Part shown: in pieces, positions 14,677 to 21,244 of the stretch | Layout: every line of letters begins with the position of its first letter | Numbering within the stretch: position 1 is the first letter of the stretch | Origin: Clostridium_AI sp002297865 | GTDB lineage: Bacteria; Bacillota; Clostridia; Lachnospirales; Lachnospiraceae | Direction: 5' to 3' | Assembly (NCBI GenBank): GCA_937903005.1 | Contig: CALFNR010000098.1 | Span: 1-21,244 of the forward strand | DNA: 21,244 nt | Position numbers and translations under genes: made by a program | Notes under the pieces: generated by a model | What the model was told of the DNA's origin: nothing | Databases searched by the model: none | What the model saw: only the letters and a program-made list of their open reading frames with translations

Positions 14677-14685
14677 ATTATAGCA
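14677..14685 (-). promoter_or_regulatory. Extended -10 promoter of the cob/hem operon
   Basis: TGC-TATAAT on the minus strand (14685-14677), a perfect -10 with a TG extension; only a weak -35 (GTTCAT, 16-base spacing) is visible. The predicted start near 14670 leaves a 50-base leader before cobU, too short for a cobalamin riboswitch. Confidence 0.6.
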
Positions 14686-14713
14686 GAATTTCTCTTCAAT
14701 GAACTTTCCTGCT

Positions 14714-14770
14714 TAACAAAAATAACCCTGCAAATTGGACATACCTTTCATGTGCCCAATCTACAGGGTT
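14714..14770 (-). terminator. Intrinsic terminator after the SEC-C gene
   Basis: A long hairpin: AACCCTG/CAGGGTT (14724-14730 with 14764-14770), a 3x3 internal loop, ATTGG/CCAAT (14734-14738 with 14756-14760), then ACAT/ATGT with a 2-base bulge and a 7-base loop. On the minus strand it is followed by ATTTTTGTT. It lies 14 bases past the SEC-C stop and separates that gene from the cob/hem promoter. Confidence 0.8.
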
Positions 14771-14784
14771 TATTTTACTATTCC

Positions 14785-15873
14785 TTATCTACCACAACAA
14801 TATTTATACTTCTTTCCACTTCCACATGGGCATTTATCATTACGTCCAATCTTCCTGCCTTCTCTAACATATGTTGTCTGCTTTGGAGGCATCATGCCTA
14901 CCATCTTAGGTGCTTCTTCTGCAAGACCTAATTCATACAGCTCGTTTGGAGTATAACCACGGTTATCCCACATTCTAGTTGTGTTGCTTAATTCAGATAA
15001 TAATTCACCGATTTCATAAACCTGCTGTTCACTTTTAAACTCGATCTCACGTACCAGGAATTCATTCAATGCATCTGCTGGCCCTTCTCCAAAACAACAA
15101 GCTAACTGTAAATCGGAACAAAGCCCTTCCGCCTGTTCTTCGTCTGTTACTACATTGGCAACAATGTACTCTTTTAATTTGCCGTATGCTTCATTTCTCT
15201 CAAAATAATCATCTTCTGCGTATCGTAACAATGCTTCTTTCTCTGGTACATAATATGGCTTGTCGCTCTGCTCATCCAGAAGGGAATTGAACTCTTCTTC
15301 ATCCTCAATGGCTTCATGTACAAAATATGCCCCTTGTAATTCAAAGAATACTTCACGCAAACCAAGGTTATGATAATCAGCTAATACTTCTTCTATACAA
15401 GTCTCTTCTTCGTTCTGCTCATTAAAAATTTCGACTACTTTAGCGTAAGGTACAATACCATACAAGTTTGTACAAGCTACGCAATATTTGATTACTAAGT
15501 CAAATCTTTCTTTTTCTGCGATAAACTCGGCTGTGAATAATTTTTCATATAAGTCCTTTACTTCATCCGGCACGATAATTCCATTACCTTCGGTTAAGTA
15601 GTAAAATCCAGAAACAAAAAAGTAAATGCATTTATAATAATCTTTTTCCTCGAGAATCACTTCTTCCTTTAAAGATTGTCTAAACAGCTCCATCTCTTCA
15701 TCATCAGCACATAAGAAAACCTGTTTGGCGTTCTCATAATTTAATAAAGATGCTTCTACAAATTCAATCAGTTCATCCTTTTTTAACTTGCTGTAGCCCT
15801 GGATGCCAAATGCCTTAGACATGTCTCTTAGTTCCTTAACCGTATGTTTTTTCAGAACTTCACTTAATTTCAT
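14785..15873 (-). CDS. SAP/Rho-N-like and SEC-C domain protein of unknown function
   Basis: A 362-residue acidic protein. The N-terminal 45 residues (SEVLKKHTVKELRDMSKAFG, GYSKLKKDELIEF) look like a SAP or Rho-N helix-extended-loop-helix, which often binds nucleic acid. The middle 270 residues are helical and Glu/Asp-rich, with no recognised enzyme motif. The last 20 residues are a SEC-C zinc motif, CPCGSGKKYKYCC, like the one at the C-terminus of SecA and of many stray proteins. The start is ATG 15873 behind GGAGGAA; the TTG at 15894 has none. It has its own strong terminator and probably its own promoter. It is unlikely to be a secretion ATPase; the zinc motif suggests binding to ribosomes or another protein, which is inference. 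Confidence 0.8.
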   Translation of the reverse strand: MKLSEVLKKHTVKELRDMSKAFGIQGYSKLKKDELIEFVEASLLNYENAKQVFLCADDEEMELFRQSLKEEVILEEKDYYKCIYFFVSGFYYLTEGNGIIVPDEVKDLYEKLFTAEFIAEKERFDLVIKYCVACTNLYGIVPYAKVVEIFNEQNEEETCIEEVLADYHNLGLREVFFELQGAYFVHEAIEDEEEFNSLLDEQSDKPYYVPEKEALLRYAEDDYFERNEAYGKLKEYIVANVVTDEEQAEGLCSDLQLACCFGEGPADALNEFLVREIEFKSEQQVYEIGELLSELSNTTRMWDNRGYTPNELYELGLAEEAPKMVGMMPPKQTTYVREGRKIGRNDKCPCGSGKKYKYCCGR

Positions 15874-15923
15874 ATAATTCCTCCACAAAACCAATACTTC
15901 TAAATTAGTTTCTCGTCTTTTTT

Positions 15924-15950
15924 CTTATGCAAACTATTCGCTTATGCAAA
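15924..15950. repeat. 10-bp direct repeat upstream of the SEC-C gene
   Basis: CTTATGCAAA occurs at 15924-15933 and again at 15941-15950, a 17-base period, in the 130-base gap between the nspC stop and the SEC-C start. The placement, about 55-75 bases upstream of the SEC-C ATG, suits an operator, but no -35/-10 pair is clear and the regulator is unknown. Confidence 0.5.
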
Positions 15951-16003
15951 TTTAGGCATCCGCAAGTATCTGCACACGACATTATCTGTTGGGATTTTGA
16001 ATC

Positions 16004-17134
16004 CTATGATAATCTCATCATAAAATCAGTATAACTAAATTGGCGTACAATTTCAAGTTCTCCTGACATATGATGTATTACAATTGATGGTAAACTGATC
16101 CCATTAAAGGTATTATTTTTCACCATGCTGTAATGAGCCATGTCACAAAAGACGATTTGACTGCCAATTTTAAGTGGTTCGTCAAAGGAATAATCACCGA
16201 TGATATCACCAGCTAAACAGGTTGGTCCTCCAAGGCGATACGTATATTTCCTCTCTCCCAGTGCCCCTGCTCCAATGATTTCAGGACGATATGGCATCTC
16301 TAACACATCTGGCATATGACATGCTGCCGATGTATCTAAAATTGCGATATCCATTCCATTATGTGTAACATCCAGCACCGTTGCCACCAAAAATCCCGTA
16401 TTGAGAGCTACTGCTTCTCCTGGCTCTAAATAAACCTGAACATCATACTTCTCTTTCAGATACAACACACATTCAATTAAGGTTTCCACATCATAATCTG
16501 GTCTTGTTATATGATGTCCTCCACCAAGATTAATCCATTTTGCCTCTTTTAAATACTTACTGAACTTTTCTTCTATATGAGGAATTGTTCTCTTAAGGAC
16601 ATCTGAATTCTGCTCGCACATGGTATGAAAATGAAAACCATCTATGCCGCTTACATCTTTTCCTTCCAAATTGTCAAGGGTTGTTCCCAGTCTTGAATAC
16701 TTGAAACAAGGATTATATAAATCTGTTTCCACTTCTGCATACTCTGGATTTAAGCGAATTCCGCACTGAATGTCATGGTCTGCCGCCTCCACTTGTGAGC
16801 GAAACCGCTGCCATTGTTCTACCGAATTAAATACAATATGGTCAGATAGGGCTACGATTTCTGGAAAGTCCCTTGGATCGTACGCTGGATTGTAAATGTG
16901 AGTTTCCTTTCCAAACTGTTCCTTTCCAAGTTTCGCTTCAAACAAGGAGCTGGCTGTTGTACCGTCTAGATATTCGCTGATAATAGGGTACACAGAAAAC
17001 ATAGAAAATGCTTTCTGTGCCAACAATATTTTGCAACCTGTTCTATCTATCACATATTTTAATTTTTCCAAATTTTCCCGTAAGAGTCTCTCTTCCACCA
17101 CATAATAAGGTGTTTCAATCGATGCATTTCCCAT
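16004..17134 (-). CDS. nspC: Carboxynorspermidine/carboxyspermidine decarboxylase
   Basis: A 376-residue PLP enzyme of the alanine-racemase-fold (type III) decarboxylases. It decarboxylates carboxyspermidine (or carboxynorspermidine) to spermidine (norspermidine). The PLP lysine is K41 in LAQKAFSMF, as in characterised homologs; GGGHH sits mid-protein for PLP phosphate binding; EPGEAVAL and the C-terminal TCLAGDIIGDY with the active-site Cys are typical of the family. The N-terminal TPYYVVEERLLRENL is also diagnostic. It starts at ATG 17134, nine bases after the dehydrogenase stop and behind TAGGAG. Last gene of the polyamine operon. Because putrescine or agmatine would be the amine source here, carboxyspermidine (or its agmatine-derived analogue) is a likelier substrate than carboxynorspermidine. 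Confidence 0.95.
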   Translation of the reverse strand: MGNASIETPYYVVEERLLRENLEKLKYVIDRTGCKILLAQKAFSMFSVYPIISEYLDGTTASSLFEAKLGKEQFGKETHIYNPAYDPRDFPEIVALSDHIVFNSVEQWQRFRSQVEAADHDIQCGIRLNPEYAEVETDLYNPCFKYSRLGTTLDNLEGKDVSGIDGFHFHTMCEQNSDVLKRTIPHIEEKFSKYLKEAKWINLGGGHHITRPDYDVETLIECVLYLKEKYDVQVYLEPGEAVALNTGFLVATVLDVTHNGMDIAILDTSAACHMPDVLEMPYRPEIIGAGALGERKYTYRLGGPTCLAGDIIGDYSFDEPLKIGSQIVFCDMAHYSMVKNNTFNGISLPSIVIHHMSGELEIVRQFSYTDFMMRLS

Positions 17135-17143
17135 GACATACTC

Positions 17144-18343
17144 CTACTCTACCAAATCAGGATGAAAGCTTTCTTTCCATGGAAGACCCCATTTATTAAG
17201 TGCTTCCATGAATGGATCTGGATCGAATTCTTCTACGTTGTATACACCTGGACGAAACCATTTACCTGTCATCACCATCATGGCACCAATCATGGCAGGT
17301 ACACCTGTTGTATAGGAAATTGCCTGGGAACCAACTTCTTTGTAGCATTCCTGATGGTCACAAACATTGTATACATAATAGGTTTTCTCTTCTCCATCTT
17401 TCTTGCCTTTGAAGATACATCCGATATTGGTCTTACCAACTGTTCTAGGTCCTAAGGATGCTGGATCAGGCAATACTGCTTTTAAGAACTGTAAAGGTAC
17501 AATCTGTTTTCCTTCAAATTCAATTGGTTCAATCGAAGTCATTCCAACATTCTTTAACACCTCTAAATGTCTCAGATAACTTTCTCCAAATGTCATAAAG
17601 AAACGAATTCTCTTAACTCCTTTCATGTTAATACCAAGTGATTCTAACTCTTCATGATGTAATAGATACATATCCTTTGGTCCGATTTCCGGGAAATTAT
17701 ATACTCTCTTAATTTCCATCGGCTTTGTTTCAACCCATTGGCCATTTTCCCAATAACTTCCCTTTGCACTAACTTCACGAATATTAATCTCTGGGTTAAA
17801 GTTGGTTGCAAATGGATAACCGTGATCCCCTGCATTACAGTCTAAGATATCAATTTCGTTGATTTCATCAAAATAATGTTTCTGCGCATAAGCGGAAAAT
17901 ACTCCTGTAACACCTGGATCAAAACCACAGCCTAAAAGTGCTACAATACCTGCTTTTTCAAAGCGTTCACGATATGCCCACTGCCAGCTGTACTCAAATT
18001 TTGCCGTATCCTCTGGCTCATAGTTTGCTGTATCCATGTAGTTTGTCTTGGTCTCTAAGCATGCGTCCATAATATGTAAATCCTGATATGGAAGTGCTAC
18101 ATTGATCACAATGTCTGGCTTGTAATCGTTAATTAACGCTACTAACTCTGGAACATTATCTGCATCTACCTGTGCAGTTGTAATCTTTGTCTTTCCACCA
18201 TCTAATTTTGATCTAATTGCATCGCATTTTGATTTTATTCTGCTTGCGATACAGATTTCTTCGAATACCTCACTGTTCTGACAACATTTATGAATTACTA
18301 CACTGGCAACTCCACCAGCACCAATGATTAACGCTCTTCCCAT
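17144..18343 (-). CDS. lys1: Carboxynorspermidine/carboxyspermidine dehydrogenase (saccharopine dehydrogenase family)
   Basis: A 399-residue enzyme related to saccharopine dehydrogenase. With nspC beside it, it is best read as the NADPH-dependent synthase that condenses aspartate semialdehyde with a diamine to form carboxyspermidine (or carboxynorspermidine). The Rossmann motif GAGGVA is at 8-13, followed by CIASRIKSKCDAI for NADP phosphate. Further family blocks: NVALPYQDLHIMDACL, TNYMDTANYEPED, GCGFDPGVTGVFSAYA, and DCNAGDHGYPFATNFNPEIN. The gene lies 14 bases after speB and nine before nspC. Which diamine it takes (putrescine, 1,3-diaminopropane or agmatine) cannot be told from the sequence. 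A lysine-pathway role is unlikely given the context. Confidence 0.93.
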   Translation of the reverse strand: MGRALIIGAGGVASVVIHKCCQNSEVFEEICIASRIKSKCDAIRSKLDGGKTKITTAQVDADNVPELVALINDYKPDIVINVALPYQDLHIMDACLETKTNYMDTANYEPEDTAKFEYSWQWAYRERFEKAGIVALLGCGFDPGVTGVFSAYAQKHYFDEINEIDILDCNAGDHGYPFATNFNPEINIREVSAKGSYWENGQWVETKPMEIKRVYNFPEIGPKDMYLLHHEELESLGINMKGVKRIRFFMTFGESYLRHLEVLKNVGMTSIEPIEFEGKQIVPLQFLKAVLPDPASLGPRTVGKTNIGCIFKGKKDGEEKTYYVYNVCDHQECYKEVGSQAISYTTGVPAMIGAMMVMTGKWFRPGVYNVEEFDPDPFMEALNKWGLPWKESFHPDLVE

Positions 18344-18357
18344 AATATTCCTCCATA

Positions 18358-19215
18358 CTAAACTCTTTCACTACCAAATAATAATAACATTTCTCGTAAA
18401 ATCTTACATGCCACTGCTGTTGACGCTCCTGTCTGGTCGTAAATCGGTGATAACTCATTCATATCCAATGCGACAACGTTAAGGGCCGAAACCTTTTTGA
18501 TGGCCTCTAATAACTCCATAAACGTAACCCCTCCCGCTTCTGGGGTTCCCGTTCCTGGAAATACGGATGGGTCTAGCACATCCAGATCCAATGTAAAATA
18601 CACTGGCTTTCCTTTTAGTTTTTCTACCACTTCATCTAATGTATCAAAGTTAAACTTGCAAGTTATCACATGGTTTTTCCCCCAGCGAAACTCCTCACGG
18701 TCTCCGCTTCGAATTCCAAATTGATAGATTTTATTGTCACCTACCAAGTCATGACAACGATGCAGCACCGTCGCATGAGATAAGGTAACTCCAAGATATT
18801 CTTCTCGTAAATCTGCATGAGCATCAAAATGTACAATATGAAGTTCTTCATATTTCTTTACGGCACTTCGCACGGCCCCTAATGTAACCAGATGCTCTCC
18901 ACCAATCATAAGCGGAATTTTGTCATCTGCCAAAACAGTATCCACATACTCTTCAATCTGTCTTAGGGCCTCCTTCGGAGCACCAAATGGAAGTTCCAAA
19001 TCTCCTCCATCATAAATCTGATAATCCATCAAATCCTTATCCTGATAAGGACTATAAGTCTCTAATCCAAAACTTTCATTGCGAATAGCCGAACTTGCGA
19101 ATCTAGTTCCTGGACGATAGGATGTTGTACTGTCAAATGGTGCACCAAACATTACAACATCTGCATCTGTATATTCGCTTTCACAGCCAATAAATGTGTG
19201 TATATTTCTATCCAT
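18358..19215 (-). CDS. speB: Agmatinase-family ureohydrolase
   Basis: A 285-residue binuclear-manganese ureohydrolase. Metal ligands are complete: H108 (GGEHL), D131, H133 and D135 (FDAHADL), and D210 and D212 (LDLDVLDP). The product is urea plus putrescine if agmatine is the substrate. The substrate loop reads SHATVLHR (146-153) rather than the HGT of E. coli SpeB, as in many clostridial, cyanobacterial and archaeal members. An aminopropylagmatine substrate is therefore possible. The ATG at 19215 overlaps the end of speE by eight bases, so translation is coupled. The position between speE and the dehydrogenase fits either putrescine supply or a late ureohydrolase step. Confidence 0.93.
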   Translation of the reverse strand: MDRNIHTFIGCESEYTDADVVMFGAPFDSTTSYRPGTRFASSAIRNESFGLETYSPYQDKDLMDYQIYDGGDLELPFGAPKEALRQIEEYVDTVLADDKIPLMIGGEHLVTLGAVRSAVKKYEELHIVHFDAHADLREEYLGVTLSHATVLHRCHDLVGDNKIYQFGIRSGDREEFRWGKNHVITCKFNFDTLDEVVEKLKGKPVYFTLDLDVLDPSVFPGTGTPEAGGVTFMELLEAIKKVSALNVVALDMNELSPIYDQTGASTAVACKILREMLLLFGSERV

Positions 19216-20059
19216 TAGTTCCTAATAACTCCTTTACATAGTTCGGAAGATAAAAACATCCTTTATGAAGATCCGTATTATAATAACGGGTCTCAATGCC
19301 AAGACGATTCCACTCTTCTTCTCTTAAATCCCTGATTGGGTCATATCTCTTTGACGCAAATCCAAACAGCCAGTGTCCTGATGGATAAGACGGAATATGA
19401 CACTGATACACCGTACTCATGGGAAACACTGCTGTAATATGCTTGTGCGCTCTCTGCACACTCTGAGAATGCTCACTGTAAAATGGGCTTTCATGCTGAT
19501 TGATTAAGATTCCATCTTCTCGCATTGCCTTATAGCAGTTTCCATAAAACTCTCTTGTAAACAATCCCTCTGCTGGTCCAAATGGGTCTGCACAGTCCAC
19601 AATAATCAAGTCATATTCTTCATGATGAGAACGGACAAAACGTAGTCCCTCTTCATGGTAAATATGCACTCTTTCATTATTTAACTTACAAGCCGTCTTT
19701 GTGAAATGTTCTTTGCAGATATCAACCAAATCCCGATCCACCTCCACCATATCAATTCGTTCTATGGTGCTATATTTACAGAGTTCCCTGATCGTACCAC
19801 CATCTCCAGCTCCAATAACCAGTACATCTTTTACATTTGGATGCACTGCCATAGAAACATGGGAAATCATTTCGTGATAGATAAACTCATCTTTTTCCGT
19901 AATCATAAGTTCTCCATCCAGAACCAGAACCCTTCCATACTCATACGTTTCTAAAATATCAATTCTCTGATACATGCTCTCATGGCTAACAATCTGCTTT
20001 TTTACTTTCATAGAAAGCTTTACGTCTTTCGTGTGTTTGTCACTGTACCAATATTCCAT
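19208..20059 (-). CDS. speE: Spermidine synthase-like aminopropyltransferase
   Basis: A 283-residue protein of the spermidine synthase family, which transfers an aminopropyl group from decarboxylated SAM. N-terminal beta domain MEYWYSDKHTKDVKLSMKV, then the family block LDGELMITEKDEFIYHEMISH. Nucleotide motif GAGDGG at 83-88 (usually GGGDGG) and E107/D109. The active-site Asp block is DCADPFGPAEGLF (155-167), where the usual sequence is DSTDP or DSSDP, and the upstream DG motif is EEG (136-138). These changes are noteworthy but the catalytic D155 and D158 are kept. The start is ATG 20059, sharing one base with the speA stop (TGATG) behind GGAGGA. No speD is in the window, so its aminopropyl donor must be made elsewhere. 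Confidence 0.9.
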   Translation of the reverse strand: MEYWYSDKHTKDVKLSMKVKKQIVSHESMYQRIDILETYEYGRVLVLDGELMITEKDEFIYHEMISHVSMAVHPNVKDVLVIGAGDGGTIRELCKYSTIERIDMVEVDRDLVDICKEHFTKTACKLNNERVHIYHEEGLRFVRSHHEEYDLIIVDCADPFGPAEGLFTREFYGNCYKAMREDGILINQHESPFYSEHSQSVQRAHKHITAVFPMSTVYQCHIPSYPSGHWLFGFASKRYDPIRDLREEEWNRLGIETRYYNTDLHKGCFYLPNYVKELLGTNG

Positions 20060-21244
20060 CACGACTCCTCCACAACACAAATATTTTCTATTTTCATATC
20101 CTGTGTTCCAGTCATAAAACAGCCTTTTTCTTTTGCATACATAATATAATTTACTACATCTTTCGTAATCAGTTCACCTGGTGCCAGAATTGGAATTCCT
20201 GGTGGATAACACATTACGAACTCTCCACATACATGGCCTTCACTTTTGGCAATTGGAAGAGAAACCTTCCGACTATAAAATGCCTGCTGAGGCCCCATAA
20301 TAATATGTGGCTTAATGTATTCATGATCAAATAATCCCGCTTTATCTTTCTGGTGCAAGCGCTTAATTTCAGACAAGGCTGCAATGAGACGTTCGATCTC
20401 AATATTTCGATCACCAGCCGATATAATCGCAAGAATATTACCAATGTCACCAAACTCAATCTGGATGCCATAGTCATCTCGAAGCAGATCATAAACCTCG
20501 ATTCCTGCTAATCCAATATCTCTTGTATGAACAGACAGTTTTGTAGCATCAAAACCGTAGACCATATCTCCGTCTATTAATTCTTCTCCAAAGGCATAGT
20601 AACCACCTAATTTATTGATTTCATCTCTTGCATAACTTGCAAAATCCAGAGTTTTCTTTACCATCTCTTTTCCGTTCAAATACATGTTCTTTCTTGCAAT
20701 ATCCAGAGAGGACAGTAACAGATAATTTCCGCTAGTTGTCTGTGTTAAATTAATAACCTGTCGAACATAGTCACTATTTACCTTTTCATTGGTCAGTAAA
20801 ATAGAACTTTGAGTTAAAGAACCTCCTGTTTTATGCATACTGACTGCTGCCATATCGGCTCCAGCTTCCATTGCAGATACTGGTAAGTCATCGTTAAAAT
20901 ACAGATGGGTTCCATGAGCCTCGTCAGCTAATACAAGCATGTCGTGCTCATGAGCAAGCTTAACGATTTCACGTAAGTTGGAACAAATTCCATAATAAGT
21001 TGGATTATTAACGAGCACGGCTTTTGCATCTGGATTGGCTAGAATAGCCGCTTTCACATCTTCATACGACATCCCTAGTGGAATGCCTAACTTTTTATTA
21101 ACACCTGGATTAACATAGACAGGCACTGCCCCACATACTACCATGGCATTAATGGCACTGCGATGGACATTACGAGGCATAATAATTTTCTCACCTCGCT
21201 TACAAGCTGTCATGACCATAGCCTGCACAGCAGATGTTGTCCCA
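20059..21244 (-). CDS. speA: Arginine decarboxylase, Orn/Lys/Arg decarboxylase family (5' end missing)
   Basis: The C-terminal ~394 residues of an approximately 480-490-residue PLP fold-type I decarboxylase; the frame is open to the window edge, so the start lies outside. The first visible residues, GTTSAVQAM, belong to the conserved phosphate-binding stretch. Then come RNVHRSAINAM, NNPTYYGIC, DEAHGTHL with the PLP Asp, and the Schiff-base lysine in SMHKTGGSLTQSS. The C-terminal domain has CYPPGIPILAPGE. The neighbouring agmatinase-family gene points to arginine as substrate, giving agmatine; lysine or ornithine is possible for this family. First visible gene of the polyamine operon; its promoter is outside. 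It overlaps speE by one base. Confidence 0.93.
   Translation of the reverse strand, partial: GTTSAVQAMVMTACKRGEKIIMPRNVHRSAINAMVVCGAVPVYVNPGVNKKLGIPLGMSYEDVKAAILANPDAKAVLVNNPTYYGICSNLREIVKLAHEHDMLVLADEAHGTHLYFNDDLPVSAMEAGADMAAVSMHKTGGSLTQSSILLTNEKVNSDYVRQVINLTQTTSGNYLLLSSLDIARKNMYLNGKEMVKKTLDFASYARDEINKLGGYYAFGEELIDGDMVYGFDATKLSVHTRDIGLAGIEVYDLLRDDYGIQIEFGDIGNILAIISAGDRNIEIERLIAALSEIKRLHQKDKAGLFDHEYIKPHIIMGPQQAFYSRKVSLPIAKSEGHVCGEFVMCYPPGIPILAPGELITKDVVNYIMYAKEKGCFMTGTQDMKIENICVVEES

Noticed and set aside
14621..14713. Cobalamin riboswitch before cobU
   Set aside because: Looked for because of cobU/cobS, but only about 90 bases lie between the SEC-C terminator and the start codon, and no B12-box-like sequence was seen.
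16007..16030. Terminator after nspC
   Set aside because: GGATT-CAAA-ATCC on the minus strand near 15995-16003 is a very short stem with no U-run; the polyamine transcript end is not visible here.
1..21244. CRISPR array, tRNA, rRNA, insertion sequence or prophage
   Set aside because: No spaced repeat array, cloverleaf, rRNA stretch, transposase, integrase or phage protein was found on either strand; the genes are ordinary chromosomal metabolism and sporulation genes.

Overview
The window is low-GC DNA with strong GGAGG-type ribosome binding sites, endospore genes (dipicolinate synthase) and a strictly bacterial, anaerobe-style gene set: C5-pathway tetrapyrrole genes beside cobalamin genes, and a carboxyspermidine-type polyamine operon. 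Together these point to a spore-forming Firmicute of class Clostridia, most likely Lachnospiraceae-like. That placement is inferred from gene content and protein style, not from a database search.

Layout. (1) 1-868, minus strand: the 5' part of an unidentified gene, a bidirectional terminator, and a cold-shock protein gene with its own sigma-A promoter. (2) 987-3760, plus strand: an lrgA-lrgB pair (CidA/LrgA and LrgB membrane proteins) with a structured leader, then dpaA-dpaB (spoVFA-spoVFB), which make the spore component dipicolinic acid, closed by a terminator. (3) 3767-8003, minus strand: five tightly packed genes, transcribed as DUF5685-type protein, J-domain/TPR/Cys-tail protein, small membrane protein, PMT/ArnT-like glycosyltransferase and a stand-alone SpoT-like HD hydrolase. 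The first three genes overlap. (4) 8056-14685, minus strand: cobU, cobS, a short CobU paralog, hemC, cobA-hemD fusion, hemB, hemL. These take glutamate-1-semialdehyde to uroporphyrinogen III and precorrin-2 and carry out nucleotide-loop assembly of cobalamin. No haem-branch gene, no hemA and no cobalamin riboswitch are present. (5) 14714-15950, minus strand: a SAP/Rho-N plus SEC-C protein with its terminator. (6) 16004-21244, minus strand: speA (5' end outside the window), speE, speB, a carboxynorspermidine-dehydrogenase-type gene (lys1 family) and nspC, forming an arginine-to-agmatine/putrescine-to-spermidine operon that contains two different aminopropylation chemistries.

Several starts were chosen from ribosome binding sites rather than from the longest reading frame: GTG for cobU, hemC and the glycosyltransferase, and internal ATGs for hemL, cobS, speE, the SEC-C gene, the DUF5685 gene and the small membrane protein. 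The most unusual signals are a hairpin whose loop is exactly complementary to the lrgA Shine-Dalgarno sequence (a possible translational pseudoknot switch), the undescribed five-gene module headed by a protein with DDxxD-like motifs, the divergent SpeE inside a carboxyspermidine operon, and a compact second CobU-like gene. No CRISPR array, tRNA, rRNA, insertion sequence or phage gene was seen. No gap without a gene exceeds 300 bases; the largest, 789-1086, is described under its promoter and leader entries.
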